DNA of 64,000 nt, taken from positions 181,001 to 245,000 of the forward strand of contig WPIO01000141.1 of the NCBI GenBank assembly GCA_009760855.2, written 5' to 3'. Numbering within the stretch: position 1 is the first letter of the stretch; the number at the start of each line of letters is the position of its first letter. This document shows positions 11,641 to 43,168 of the stretch, piece after piece. Under the pieces are notes generated by a model, which saw nothing but the letters and a program-made list of their open reading frames with translations, did no database searches and had not been told where the DNA came from. This DNA comes from Cristatella mucedo. Taxonomy: Eukaryota; Bryozoa; Phylactolaemata; Cristatellidae. The translations under genes and the position numbers were made by a program.

Positions 11641-13860
11641 GAGTTTTGTGGTTTTGTAGTTAGCTGAACGATAGTTGCATGATCGACTTGGTTGCGTCTG
11701 CTGACTGTGTACTTCTCTGCATTTCGGAGCTTTAGTAATGAAGGCCATAAGCAGTTTTGGATTTTACATGTCATACTGATATCAGAGATTGGCTGTAAGT
11801 GCAGTGCAACTTGCGCTTTGTTGACTAATGCTTATAGACCTGCGACAACGTTACAGTCCTTTTCATTTGAAACAGCAAATTGGTTCCAAAAAACTAGGCC
11901 GGCAGGGTGCCTAAAAATGTTCTCTCGTTTTTAATTAGCCAATAATTTTGATTAACGACTGTTAAAGTGCCATCTTGTTGAGGTTAGTACGTCGGTATTC
12001 ATTCATTACTAAATGCATGCTTGTGCATGTGCTTGCCCGCCCGTGTTTGTAGCATCGTCTTTCCAGTAATCCGACGATTGCTGTGCATAGTTGCTGCTGT
12101 ACACACCCTCCCTGCGTATGAACTACTTGGGTATTGTTATGCTTTGCCTGTAAATGCTATCGTGGTCGGCTAGAATTAATTGACAGAATGACTATCAGAG
12201 AACCCTGGCTTTTGTGTGTCGACCTTAGCTTGACTGACTGCTGAAATGCCCCATGCAGCATATGTATTCAACGAAGGCTGCACTCCTGTTTAAAGTTATC
12301 CTCAGGCACATTCTTGTATTTGTGAATCCTGTGTGAAGTTTGTATGAGAATGCGTCGTCCCTGTCTGTTCCAACACAAAATTTAATTTCAATGCGTGACT
12401 TTCTAGGCATGTGCTTGTGACTGTTTCGGTGTGAATGCTTGCAAACGCGTTTTGTATCGCTCAGCAATAATGCTAGCAAAACCAAACCACACCCAGCCCA
12501 CACTTAGGAGCCACTAACTTATACTATGGCATAATATCTGCTTGACCTTTGAAGTATGTAGGTCCATGCATGTTAGTAAATGAATCAAACAATGAGTAAA
12601 ACTAATGAGTAAAAACAACACATAGCGAGTCAGTTACGTCAATGAAACGAATGCTAAAATTACTCAGTACGAGAAAGCCACGATTTCGAGATCACACACA
12701 AGGTTGGATTAGAAAAATCTGAATTAATTCTGCTCCAATATGCTGCTTGCGATCACTGTGACTCCGAAGCATGACACCTGAGGGACCGATTCGATTCGAC
12801 AGCAAAAGGCTTAAAAAAATGTGCTTTCATCAGCTTAGCACCTTCAGAGAACTAAATCTCTTTCTATGCACTTTGCATAGGCTGCAAAGAAAGCATGACA
12901 GAAAGTTTAATTCTGTAAGGAGGGCACTTGTTATTACTGGGCAGCTCGGCCCGCCAGATACCGATTACGACAAACAAGTCAAGGTACTGCGTATTTAAGA
13001 ATCATCTCAAGTATTACTAGTGATTTACTGCATATGGGAAGAGCACTCCGTAATTAATAACAAGCATATTCTAAGAGGTTCCTCTATTTATGTACCCGGC
13101 TGAGACTGCGGCATCCACACAAAAAAACTTTGTTAGCAATAGCTAAACATTTAACGCTTTCACGACGAAGTCAAAGAGCACGGTCCATAAGAGCCGTCAA
13201 ACCTATAATAGTAGATGGCTCCGAAAGGGAACTGATGCCAATAGAACACCAGATGGGGCGGCAATTGCAAACAAAGAAAAACAGACTGAAATTCGACCTT
13301 ATCAGAACGTCAATTTTTGGGAAAATTAAGCAGCAGTCAGAAAACGTGTCTGCTCGGTTAACCGGAAGCTGACCAAAGACAGCTAGCCACGCGAAGTTAA
13401 GCACAACTCAAAGGTTAACAGGATCATAACAATCTGATGTGCAGAGGCGGCACACACGGTGGGGTTCAGTCCTGCTGAAGACAATCCATTACTGCTCACT
13501 GCCAGTGGTGACAACTGCTAGGCGTTTCTGACGCTACACAAGGGCTACATAAATTATGCAGTCACGTCTGCCGAAATGAGCACTTTGTAACATGCACAGC
13601 ATGCTCATTCTGTTCCCAGCTCTGGCCATAGCTAATAGCAAGCCAAATTACAGATAATGCACAGAACATGATCATGCACATAAAATGAGAATTGCGTCTA
13701 GTTTTGGCCCTGATCAGGCAAAATTTTACTTTTTAGTCATCGTCAGGGAACTGCATTATAAATAAATGTGAAGTTTACAGGACAAGCTGGGCTTCAGCTT
13801 TTTGCAAAGGCGATCCCAAGATGCACCACTGGGCATATCACTGGGGTTGACTTCGGCCGC
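11641..13860. other. Region 3' of SEC23, no gene recognised
   Basis: Holds a degraded antisense LINE-A tail at about 12825-12930 (AGAGAACTAAATCTCTTTC). Otherwise short unsupported ORFs. The SEC23 3' UTR should lie at its right end. Confidence 0.45.
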
Positions 13861-34940
<21,080 letters not shown>

Positions 34941-35085
34941 CGCAGCCGTAATGCCCCGCGATTATGAACGAAGAGCTAGACAGCCGAACCTCGATTAAGA
35001 AGCGTGAACTTTGCCGCTGCAGTAGAGCGCTTATGAAATAGCAGCGATGAGCCGAGACTTGTGAGCAGCGTTATGTGCAATTATG
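34941..35085. repeat. Paired repeat R, copy 1
   Basis: Shares with 40128-40262 the ordered landmarks GTAATGCC, CGATTATGAAC, AGCCGA, TTATGA and GCCGAG-CTT-TGAGCAGC-TTATGT. Identity appears moderate. It lies directly upstream of the GPKOW pseudogene. Confidence 0.55.
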
Positions 35086-35193
35086 CGCGATAGCGATTAT
35101 TGCACCTTATGACCTGGCTACTATATAAGGCTAATGCCAGACCGCGGTCGCTCTTTTTAAGCGGCGGTCTGCTGGTCGACGCTGCAAGCGAAG

Positions 35194-36640
35194 ATGCCCG
35201 TTCAAAGAATGGAAGCAGAAAGCCCTAGCTGTTTCTCCTCTCCTATTTTTTTGGATTCTCGAAGCGAAAACGCAAAGATTTTGGTGAGCAAGTAGCACTA
35301 CGCAGCCCACACTTCGCTCCGGAGAAAGATGTGCTGCACAGCCTGAAGCCCACAGCAGAGAAACGGGAGCTGGTTTTATTCCGCTCGTAAGAAAGAACAC
35401 GCGGCTGCGGGCAGCAGCCGCCGAGGGGGCGGCACTGCTTCAGGCGTGGCCGGCTCGGCCGCTGGAGGCGCTCTCGCTATGCTTGCCGATGCTGCGGTCT
35501 AAGAGCTGCTCGCAGCTGCACGAAGGTGAAAAGAAGGGCGGGTGAGGTAGCGAGTCGTCGGTGGCCACGACTGCGGCCAATCCACTTCTGACTGAGAACA
35601 GGGCGCCGAACGGCATGGAAGCAGCCAGCCGACAAGCTCGACGCGAGCCACTCACGCCGGAGGAGCCTTCCATTGCCGAATACGAGCTGCTGCCTGTCGA
35701 ATGCTTTGGGAAGGGTCTTGCTCAAGGGAATAGAATGGAAGGATGCAGAAGGCGTCGGCAAGAACGGACGCATCGCCAAACCCGTGGAGGCCGAGCCGCG
35801 TTCATGGGCGTTGGCCTTGGCGCCGACCGGAGTGCATTATTGCTGCAGGACCGTGAGGAGAACAGAGGAAGCAGTTCGACCGCCGCCGGCCGCAAACCCG
35901 GCGACGGTCAGTGAGTTGGCAGCGGTGCTGACAAGGATCGGCCGCTCTTGTTCAGAAAAAGGGTGCACTGTGCTGTGGAGAGGGCCCCCCACCGGGACGG
36001 TACGGCACAATGAAGGGCATCGATGAAGGCAACTGTAGGTGTGTGCTGATGCTACCCATTGACGGCCAATGTGGGTCGGTGAGCCAATGCTATTTGAAGC
36101 TGATGCAAGCAGCAGAATTGGAAAATAATTCCAAGTACACCGATGGAGCTAAATACGATGAATACAAGTAAGCCGAATCTGAAAAGCCGATCGAGAGTCG
36201 TCATGGTGAATGATAGCGAAACAGCCGAGGAATGACAAATGGAGCCGGTTCGGCTTTGGGCAGCTCTGCTAGCCTGAAGAGAAAGCACGGAGATATGTCT
36301 AACAGCAAAAGCTGCGGTAGTATTGGTGGCACGTCCGATGTCGAAAAGTAGTCCTGCCCTGCTACTTCAAGGGAGAATAGTCTGTGGCTGCAACTTCTGC
36401 AAGTGCGGATTGTGGACACACGGTAAAAAAAGCGTGGAGACTACTACAATGCTAAAGTCATAACTGAGGACAGGGTCGGCGTCGACTGCGTAATATGCCG
36501 GACTGACGATGGCAAAGTCCTTGATAACATTAGTCAGGCCATGCTTGAAACGGTGGCTCCTCGCGACAAAACGTCATTGGTGACGATCGTAGCTGGACAG
36601 TGCAAGGGCCAGTTGGCTGCAATACTCGAGAAAGACATCC
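35194..36640 (+). pseudogene. GPKOW: GPKOW retropseudogene (G-patch and KOW motif spliceosomal protein)
   Basis: Uninterrupted DNA shows the whole GPKOW order with no introns, in shifting frames. Pieces: an N-terminal block with FGFSKRKRKDF and EKDVLHSLKP (35240-35390); EEPSIAEYELLPVECFGKGL leading into the G-patch (35660-35717); LLKGIEWKDAEGVGKNGRIA in another frame (from 35718), then GLGAD back in the first; a KOW segment RYGTMKGIDEGNCRC with GSVSQCYLKL (35998-36107); an in-frame TAA (36424); then GDYYNAKVITEDRVGVDCVI, ICRTDDGKVLDNISQAMLET and TIVAGQCKGQLAAILEKD. Several frameshifts and stops make it non-functional. The lack of introns suggests retrocopying. The 3' end abuts a LINE at about 36634. 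The parent gene is not in this window. Confidence 0.85.
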
Positions 36641-37345
36641 CATCTTGACTTTTGTAACTGACTGATTACTGGCCTACCGGTATGTGCAATCAGGCGATTA
36701 CAGCTGGTGCTAAACTCCGCAACTAGGCTTGTCTGTCGTGAGCTTCGCAGTTGCTACGTCACACCACTTCTCGCCGACCTGCACTGGCTACCAGTCAAGC
36801 AACGGATCGACTTCAAGGTTGTGTCGCTCACTTTTAGGTCACTTCATTCTTTGGCTCCAGTCTGTTTCTCAGATCTACTCCCCCACCAGGCAAAGCATCG
36901 TACCACCCGCTTTTCGGAATCCAACAGTTTACCACTACCGCGTACAAATCTCAAATCCTTTGGAGACCGTGCATTTAGTTCGTATGCTCCCAAAGCCTGG
37001 AACTCACTCCCGACTTGCATCAGAACATCCCCTGACTTGACCACATTTAAAAAGAACTTAAAAAACACCTATTAAGTAAAGCATTTAGTGGGCCCCTGCG
37101 ATTCGTTCTTGATGTGCTTATGCGTGCTGACACTGTGCATGCTGTCACTAACCACACTTGCATGCCGACCCTGTGTATGTCACCCCTAACCATGTTATTC
37201 ATGTTGTTTATCAAGCATGATATTACTCACGATTCAATCGCGCTTCCGTTTGCAGCAAATGTAAAGCGCCTAGAAAGAGATTGAGTTCTCTGAGGGCGCT
37301 TTATAAAGTGCATTATTATTATTAATATTATTACTATTATTATAA
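36634..37345 (+). mobile_element. LINE-A fragment fused to the GPKOW pseudogene
   Basis: Begins within ACATCCCATCTTGAC, the LINE-A LDFCNSLL region. It has an open 122-codon stretch (ARLVCRELRSCYVTPLLADL, HWLPVKQRIDFKVVSLTFR, SFGDRAFSSYAPKAWNSLP). It ends with the 3' UTR, a perfect hairpin at 37263-37302 (AAAGCGCC/GGCGCTTT) and (ATT)n at about 37313-37342. Confidence 0.93.
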
Positions 37346-38524
37346 AGCCCGGTGCACTGCCACCGTGCAGCCCGCCGCTCCCCGAGAGCTCGCTTCGGCG
37401 AAAGTCAGCGACGACATCTGCGAGTGGACCGGCGATTCGGGAGACTTGCTCCATTAATAGCGGCCGTCTCCTGACTGTTGGTCCGTCGCAGTTGCGAAGG
37501 CCGTGCACTACTGCGTGGTGTTCTCCGAGAGCCCGGGCTCTGGCGATCTGGTCCCTCAGCCAGCTTGACTCAAGATCCGGGGCTTCTTGGCTTGGCATAC
37601 TTGAACAGCACTGGATTAAGATAGCAGGACTCAATGCCCGTGGGCCTTGGTGCTGGTTAGCAGCACAGCATGGAAGCAGCCGGTGCCCAAAATGTACACG
37701 ATACTGAAGATGGCCAGAGTAGATGAAAACGAAGGACGGCTGAGCTTAGATGACAGACTGACTATTTAATGGACGTTGAATCCAAATGAGTGGGTTGCAT
37801 ACCCACTAGAGTAAGCGCTATGCAATACAAGCAATGTTGTTTTCAGCGGTAGCGTTAGAATTGTTTACAAGCGCTTGATCCACTGTGATCTTAGTTGACA
37901 TATTTTAATTTGCCACTTTTTGTCTTGCATGTTGAGGGCGAGTCCCGGGTGACGTCACAGTAGCACGTGAAGGTGCTACTGTAGCGCTTGGTGTTCTATG
38001 CATCTATAGAACTAGTTTCAAGAATCCGGAAAATCTGAAAACAGTATGTAGTCGGCAGGAGTAGAGTGATTTTAGGGAGATTGTAAAGGTTCACATAAGC
38101 AACCGTTGCTATGGCGATACATATTTGCTAAAAGTTGCTGTAATAGGAACTTCGCTTTGAAAACACAATAACAGCATTCCACGTTGAATAATCGAAGCAG
38201 TTTATTTGTAACGTTGGTTAGCCCACTGACAAGCGAACGCATTCATCTCGTTATACATGTCTTCATGGTTTTTAAGCTACGATGTAAGAGTACGATAAAA
38301 GTAATGCAAGCAAACAAATAGCGGAATAGCCTTATTTCAGATTCGCCTTTGATAATTACAAGGCATAAGGGTGACCTCTTGTAACAAGATTCAAGGTGCT
38401 AATTTCTGGCCTGAACGTGTTTAGCCAAGACGACGATAGAGAATACTCAATCCGCGATTGATTTGCTATAGCGTAGTTGCATTGTGGATTCAGCGAATTT
38501 GTTAGCCACGTGTCGGCGTTCAAA
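37346..38524. other. Intergenic DNA, nothing recognised
   Basis: A GC-rich 135-codon minus ORF covers 37227-37634, but its 5' end runs through the LINE-A tail and I recognise no family. The rest is AT-rich. Confidence 0.4.
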
Positions 38525-38697
38525 AAAATACTAGCTGATTTAACAGCCTCTTTTGTATAACGACAAAAGAGCCTTTACGGCTATCACTACCGCTTGCAGC
38601 GGCGATAAAGGATCGCCCATAGAAGGATTCGAACCCATGACTTCGGGACCGAGGCCATGAAAGCAACCGCCTTACCTAGTGTGCCATCACGGCTCAC
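38525..38697 (-). mobile_element. SINE-1 copy
   Basis: Minus-strand SINE-1: head, TCATGGCCTCGGTCCCGAAG, B-box GGGTTCGAATCC, tail GATAGCCGTAAAGGCTCTTT. A close relative of the 44125 copy. Confidence 0.88.
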
Positions 38698-40127
38698 GAA
38701 ACAGTAAGGCGATCACCGGAGTGTTGACTGAAAAGCTAATCTTTATAGTTGTCCATTTGTTCGATGGGATTTGAGATTTGTGTGAGCCCGTGCGATTGGT
38801 ATACATCGTTTTCTTGCCGTGTCTGTGCTTGGATGGCTGAGCCATGATTTGAGCCGGTTTGGAGAGGCTTTTGTATAGTTGTTGAAATACTGGTAACATG
38901 ATCTATAGTTTTAGCCGTGCGAGATTAAGTCTTGAATTTAGGTATTTCAAGTGGTTTTTGTATATTTTTATCGGTATTATAGAACACTTTTTTGAAACTT
39001 GCTTTGGAATATCTATACGGCAAATATAAATAGCAATTTTCGTCACGAGTTAGAAGAAAAATTGAACAAACGAACAAACATGCAGCTCTGCTAGGTCTTA
39101 AGCACAGAAGCCTCGGGGAAAATACAGTTTGCACGCGCTTCGGGGTAAATACGAGCCGAGCTACGGCATCTCACAGAACTCGTGGTGTGGCTTGTGATAT
39201 TTTTTTCGTTGGTCTTCTTACTGTTGAAACTTTGATGCGTGGGATTAAGGAATTTGCTTTGGTAGTTTGGTGCCTCTCTTGTCTTGGTAGAGAAATGATG
39301 ATGGTTAACGACCCTCTTGAGTCAGCTCGATGTCGGCGCCTTGGAGTAATCCTTCTCGGATCGTTGGCAAGTGATGTTCATCCAGAGTCGAACTCTTTCT
39401 TTTTTCATACAAGGTTTAGAGGACATGCCATATAGTCGAGCTTGCGATAGTAGTGGAACAGCAAAAGTCCTTGACAAGGCACGCTTTCTTTATGACTGCG
39501 AAATGCATGGCTCAGGCGGACTGTTCGACTCGGTCAATGAGTGGCTGATGTCAATCGTCGTTCATCTGCTGCTGTGATGTTCGCCTGCCTTTCTACTTCG
39601 TTTATGTCTTCTTGTGTGTCATGATCAATACAAAAGGTCATTCTTTCCTAATATTTTATTGAGCTCCGTTACTGCCATTTGTGTACCGAAGGCAAAACTG
39701 GTTCCATTCCTGATTTCTGTTTCCCCATCACGGCTGTCAGCCTGTCTTTTAGTTATTTACTTTTCTTCTCCGTGTGCGGTTGCAGCAAGTCCGCTCCGGG
39801 GATGTCGTACATGGCGCACGAGAAGCCCTTTGCGTGACGATGAAGGCGATCTTCGTGGTGCTGCTCAACTGCAGCCACCGATGGTAAATAAAAATGCAGA
39901 TGGCACGCGTAGGAGCGTCTACGACTCGGTCGAATGGTAGCGGCAGACGGCGGCATGACGGCACACAAGACGTCACGGGAACGGCTCCATTCCAGCGTGG
40001 CGCCGGCTCCCGGATCTACTCGGCAACCGACACATCTGGAGGCTGCAAGCTCAATTGAGGCTGTCATGGGCACTATGCGTCTGAGTCACCAAATGTTCGA
40101 GGACGGACATGTTTTAAAAGAGATAGT
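38698..40127. other. Intergenic DNA with unassigned ORFs
   Basis: Plus-strand ORFs at 39187-39435 and 39371-39577 overlap in different frames and I recognise neither. 39750-40075 is GC-richer on both strands. This could be another decayed retrocopy, but I cannot assign it. Confidence 0.35.
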
Positions 40128-40262
40128 GTAATGCCACTCGATTATGAACTAGGAGCTTGCCATCTGAGCCCCGAATGAGAACCGAGCTTTGCAGCCGAAT
40201 TAAAACGGTTATACAATGGCCGCGATAAGCCGAGGCTTATGAGCAGCATTATGTACTAGCAA
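40128..40262. repeat. Paired repeat R, copy 2
   Basis: Second copy of the segment at 34941-35085. No coding potential. The flanking sequences of the two copies do not match. Confidence 0.55.
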
Positions 40263-42044
40263 AATCTATCCAGCCAAGATCAGTCATTTCCTTTCGTCAT
40301 TTGAAACAAGCAGAACTGAACTCGCATTTCCAATTTAACTCCGATATCTTAAGTATTAACCAAGTTATGGAATGTACAAGGCACCAACCCACACTGGAAA
40401 TGAAGCTCTATACAAGTCACAAGAATGCACCTCAACAAGCTTCACCCATATATCTCGCTCTAGCAAGGTTCGACAAGTTGCATATAATCCAGAGATCGGT
40501 GAATTTCTTTGTGTGTAGATTTGTTGCTTCCGGTTTGCATTCGGGTTAGACGTGGTTTGCATAACCATTTTTTCTTGCTTACGGAAGTCGTCAGAACTTT
40601 CGATCCCAGTTTTAACTTATCTGTCTTTCTAAAGGTACCCTATACAAACATTCGATTGTCAGATAATATAGTCAGTATTTTTTCAATATTCCCCGTTAAG
40701 TGCATGCTTTTATTTCCGGGTGAGTGCAGCGTGAGCATCTGGCGGAGATCTAACCGGCGAGGTGAGCTGGGTCACGCCCGCAGCTCCTCGAGAAAGGGTT
40801 CGAATAATTACGGCAATCCATCGCAGTCCGCCAAAATCCACTCTTAATTTAGCTCAAATCTACAGGAAATTGGCCGTGGCGAGCTTAGTTGCGAGTGAAT
40901 GTTGTAGCTCGTCTTTAAATGTATGCACCCACAAAAGTTCATGCCATTGTGCACACGCCCACTATTGCAAATGGGCTGCAAAGATGGAAGCCTTTACGGC
41001 AAGCTATAGCAATCCCCTTTAGGCTGCCTCAAATCCCCCACAAAGCAGCTGCGACAAGCTAATAAGTTTGGAATAGAACACTACGCTATATTTAAAAATG
41101 TATCCACAAAATTTCACGCCAGTCCGCTCACACGTTCTCACAGAGTCCACTTAAAGTATATTGCAGCCGCCCGCCCGGGCAATACCAAAATCGAAGGCAT
41201 TATACCGCAAAAACCAAAGAGATTCCGTACGAAAGGCTCCTCTATTGACTGAATAAAAGTAAACTCTGCAATAACTGTACCCACAGCATTTCACTCGCAT
41301 TGTCGCGGGTGTTCTCGTACAATGTGCAGTAATCGACTGCAACGGCCTGATGAAAAACACCCCCCCCCCCGAAATCCACCACACCCACCTCAAAGCGACG
41401 AAAAACAGATTGCACCGAGCTCCAGCTGTTATTGCACATTCAAGCTACCGGGAACCAACTATGCTGAAAAGTCGTGATTTTTTGTATTCAGGGGGGGGGG
41501 GGCATCAGAATTCGGGGGTTGTGACCAGCAGCAGAGGATGGGAGTCCGAGTTTGGGGACGGTATTTCCGGTAGCTCACTACTATCGCATCGAGCCTGTGC
41601 GAGAGGAGTGGAGTGATTGGCGTGTACGTGCGAATGAATAGTCGCTAAAATCCCCAGCGCTTGGAACATCGGTCCAGCGAAGGCCTGCGACCGCATGACT
41701 ACTGTAGAACTAATACCTCGGCTCCCTGTGAAGCCATCTGCTTACTGAGCATGCACACAACCGGCTAGCAAGACTAAGCAAGGCAAGCCACGGCGCTTGA
41801 TAGGGGAGTAGGGGGACAGAGGGAACCCACAACGATTTGGCGTTATGCAGTTAGACTACGACAGGGCTTGAATATATATGGGCGCTTGCATTGTGCAGGC
41901 GGTTAACCGGATGCGTCGCCATCGGTAATTCAGATGACACAAGAAGCCAAATTCACGAAATTTCAAGTCAGTTATTCATCCGGCTTTGCAAATATAAATT
42001 ACACTTTGGGCTTTGAAGCGAGTCCAGTGCCACGGCTGGTGCTC

Positions 42045-42180
42045 TAAAAATAATAGTAATACATTTCTACAACACCCTCAGAGAACTCGATCTCTTTCTA
42101 GGAAATTTACATTTGCTGTACAGGAATCACGATCAAATAGTTAGTGACAACATGCACAATGTCAACAAATGTGAATGCTG
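42045..42180 (-). mobile_element. LINE-A 3' end fragment
   Basis: ATAATAGTAATACATT tail, then CCCTCAGAGAACTCGATCTC, CTAGGAAATTTACATTTGCT and more LINE-A 3' UTR in antisense. Confidence 0.8.
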
Positions 42181-42249
42181 TATACACGTGCCTCCCGGTG
42201 CCGATGGAATACAATAGTCTACATTAAGTAAACCATTTTTTTTATTAAA

Positions 42250-42552
42250 ATGTGGACACTCTTTATAACTGCCGAACTGCGTAGCAGTCGGCATTTTAAA
42301 GTCATATATCGAGGCAGCATCCGAGACTCGTCGGCCCAGCTTCGACACACTACGACTTATCATTCGAAGGAGTATTTTGTTCAGAACTTGCTACAGCACG
42401 TTCGGAACACGATTTACGTCAACGCTAAAGGTGGAGAATTTCGCGTGACCTTGAGTTGGCGAGTGCATACATTTCGACGAAAATCTGAAAGTGGAACACA
42501 GCTGGGGGAGGAGTCAATCATCTTGACATACACCAGAACCTCCAGATCTTAA
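42250..42552 (+). other. Unassigned 100-codon ORF 3' of NDUFAF1
   Basis: The cleanest unexplained ORF between genes: 100 codons with a fairly ordinary amino-acid composition (FRVTLSWRVHTF, ESIILTYTRTS) and no obvious repeat. No recognised family, promoter or splice support. It may be chance or an old element. Confidence 0.2.
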
Positions 42553-42627
42553 AAAATATACCACGAGGGCCGTAAAACCTGTTATATGTAAACGAGATAT
42601 AGAGCGAACAATCACACAGCGATAGCT

Positions 42628-42644
42628 TTTATTACAGCTTTATT
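42628..42644 (-). terminator. NDUFAF1 polyadenylation signals
   Basis: Two AATAAA hexamers read on the minus strand (42639-42644 and 42628-42633), about 310 bp past the NDUFAF1 stop. They would give a short 3' UTR. There is no competing gene here. Confidence 0.6.
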
Positions 42645-42949
42645 ATTGTGTAACAGCACCAGGAGCATATTATGTGGGGGACTCACTCGCTGCCCTGGAA
42701 GCTGCAATGTTTGCGAAATTTCAGTGAGCTGCCGAGTCTTGGCGCCAGTAAACGTCAGTAACGAACATGACTTCAATCCACACCGAGGCTGCAGAGGCAG
42801 GTAGCAAGCGCGACGGCGGCCTACCACCAGTAGCATCACTAAGTCGTCGTGGTCTACATTGTTACATCGACAACTGAGACGTATGCTTAGGATTCGGCAA
42901 ATCCGATGGAACAGGGAGTCCATCGACTTCTGCTCAGCCGCCGGGTAGC

Positions 42950-43168
42950 TCAGCTTATATGTGGGTCACCTTCATACATCTCGTAGATAAAAGTATCGTT
43001 GTGATTTGCATCGTATTGAAGGCCGATGTAATCAAGCTCCAGGCGAAAGTCGCCATCATTACCATCGCACACAGATATGGAAAAAGCACGAATTAAGTCT
43101 TGAGGTAGAGGGCCTTGCCTGTCTTGGATTCGACCTTTGCTGGTTAAATAGAACTTGGAGAACGGGAT
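42950..43168 (-). CDS. NDUFAF1: NDUFAF1 exon 3 (stop)
   Basis: 72 codons plus TGA: IPFSKFYLTSKGRIQDRQGP through FRLELDYIGLQYD. Acceptor TTGCTAG. Frame continues directly from QVAK in exon 2. Confidence 0.96.
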   Translation of the reverse strand: MPFSKFYLTSKGRIQDRQGPLPQDLIRAFSISVCDGNDGDFRLELDYIGLQYDANHNDTFIYEMYEGDPHIS

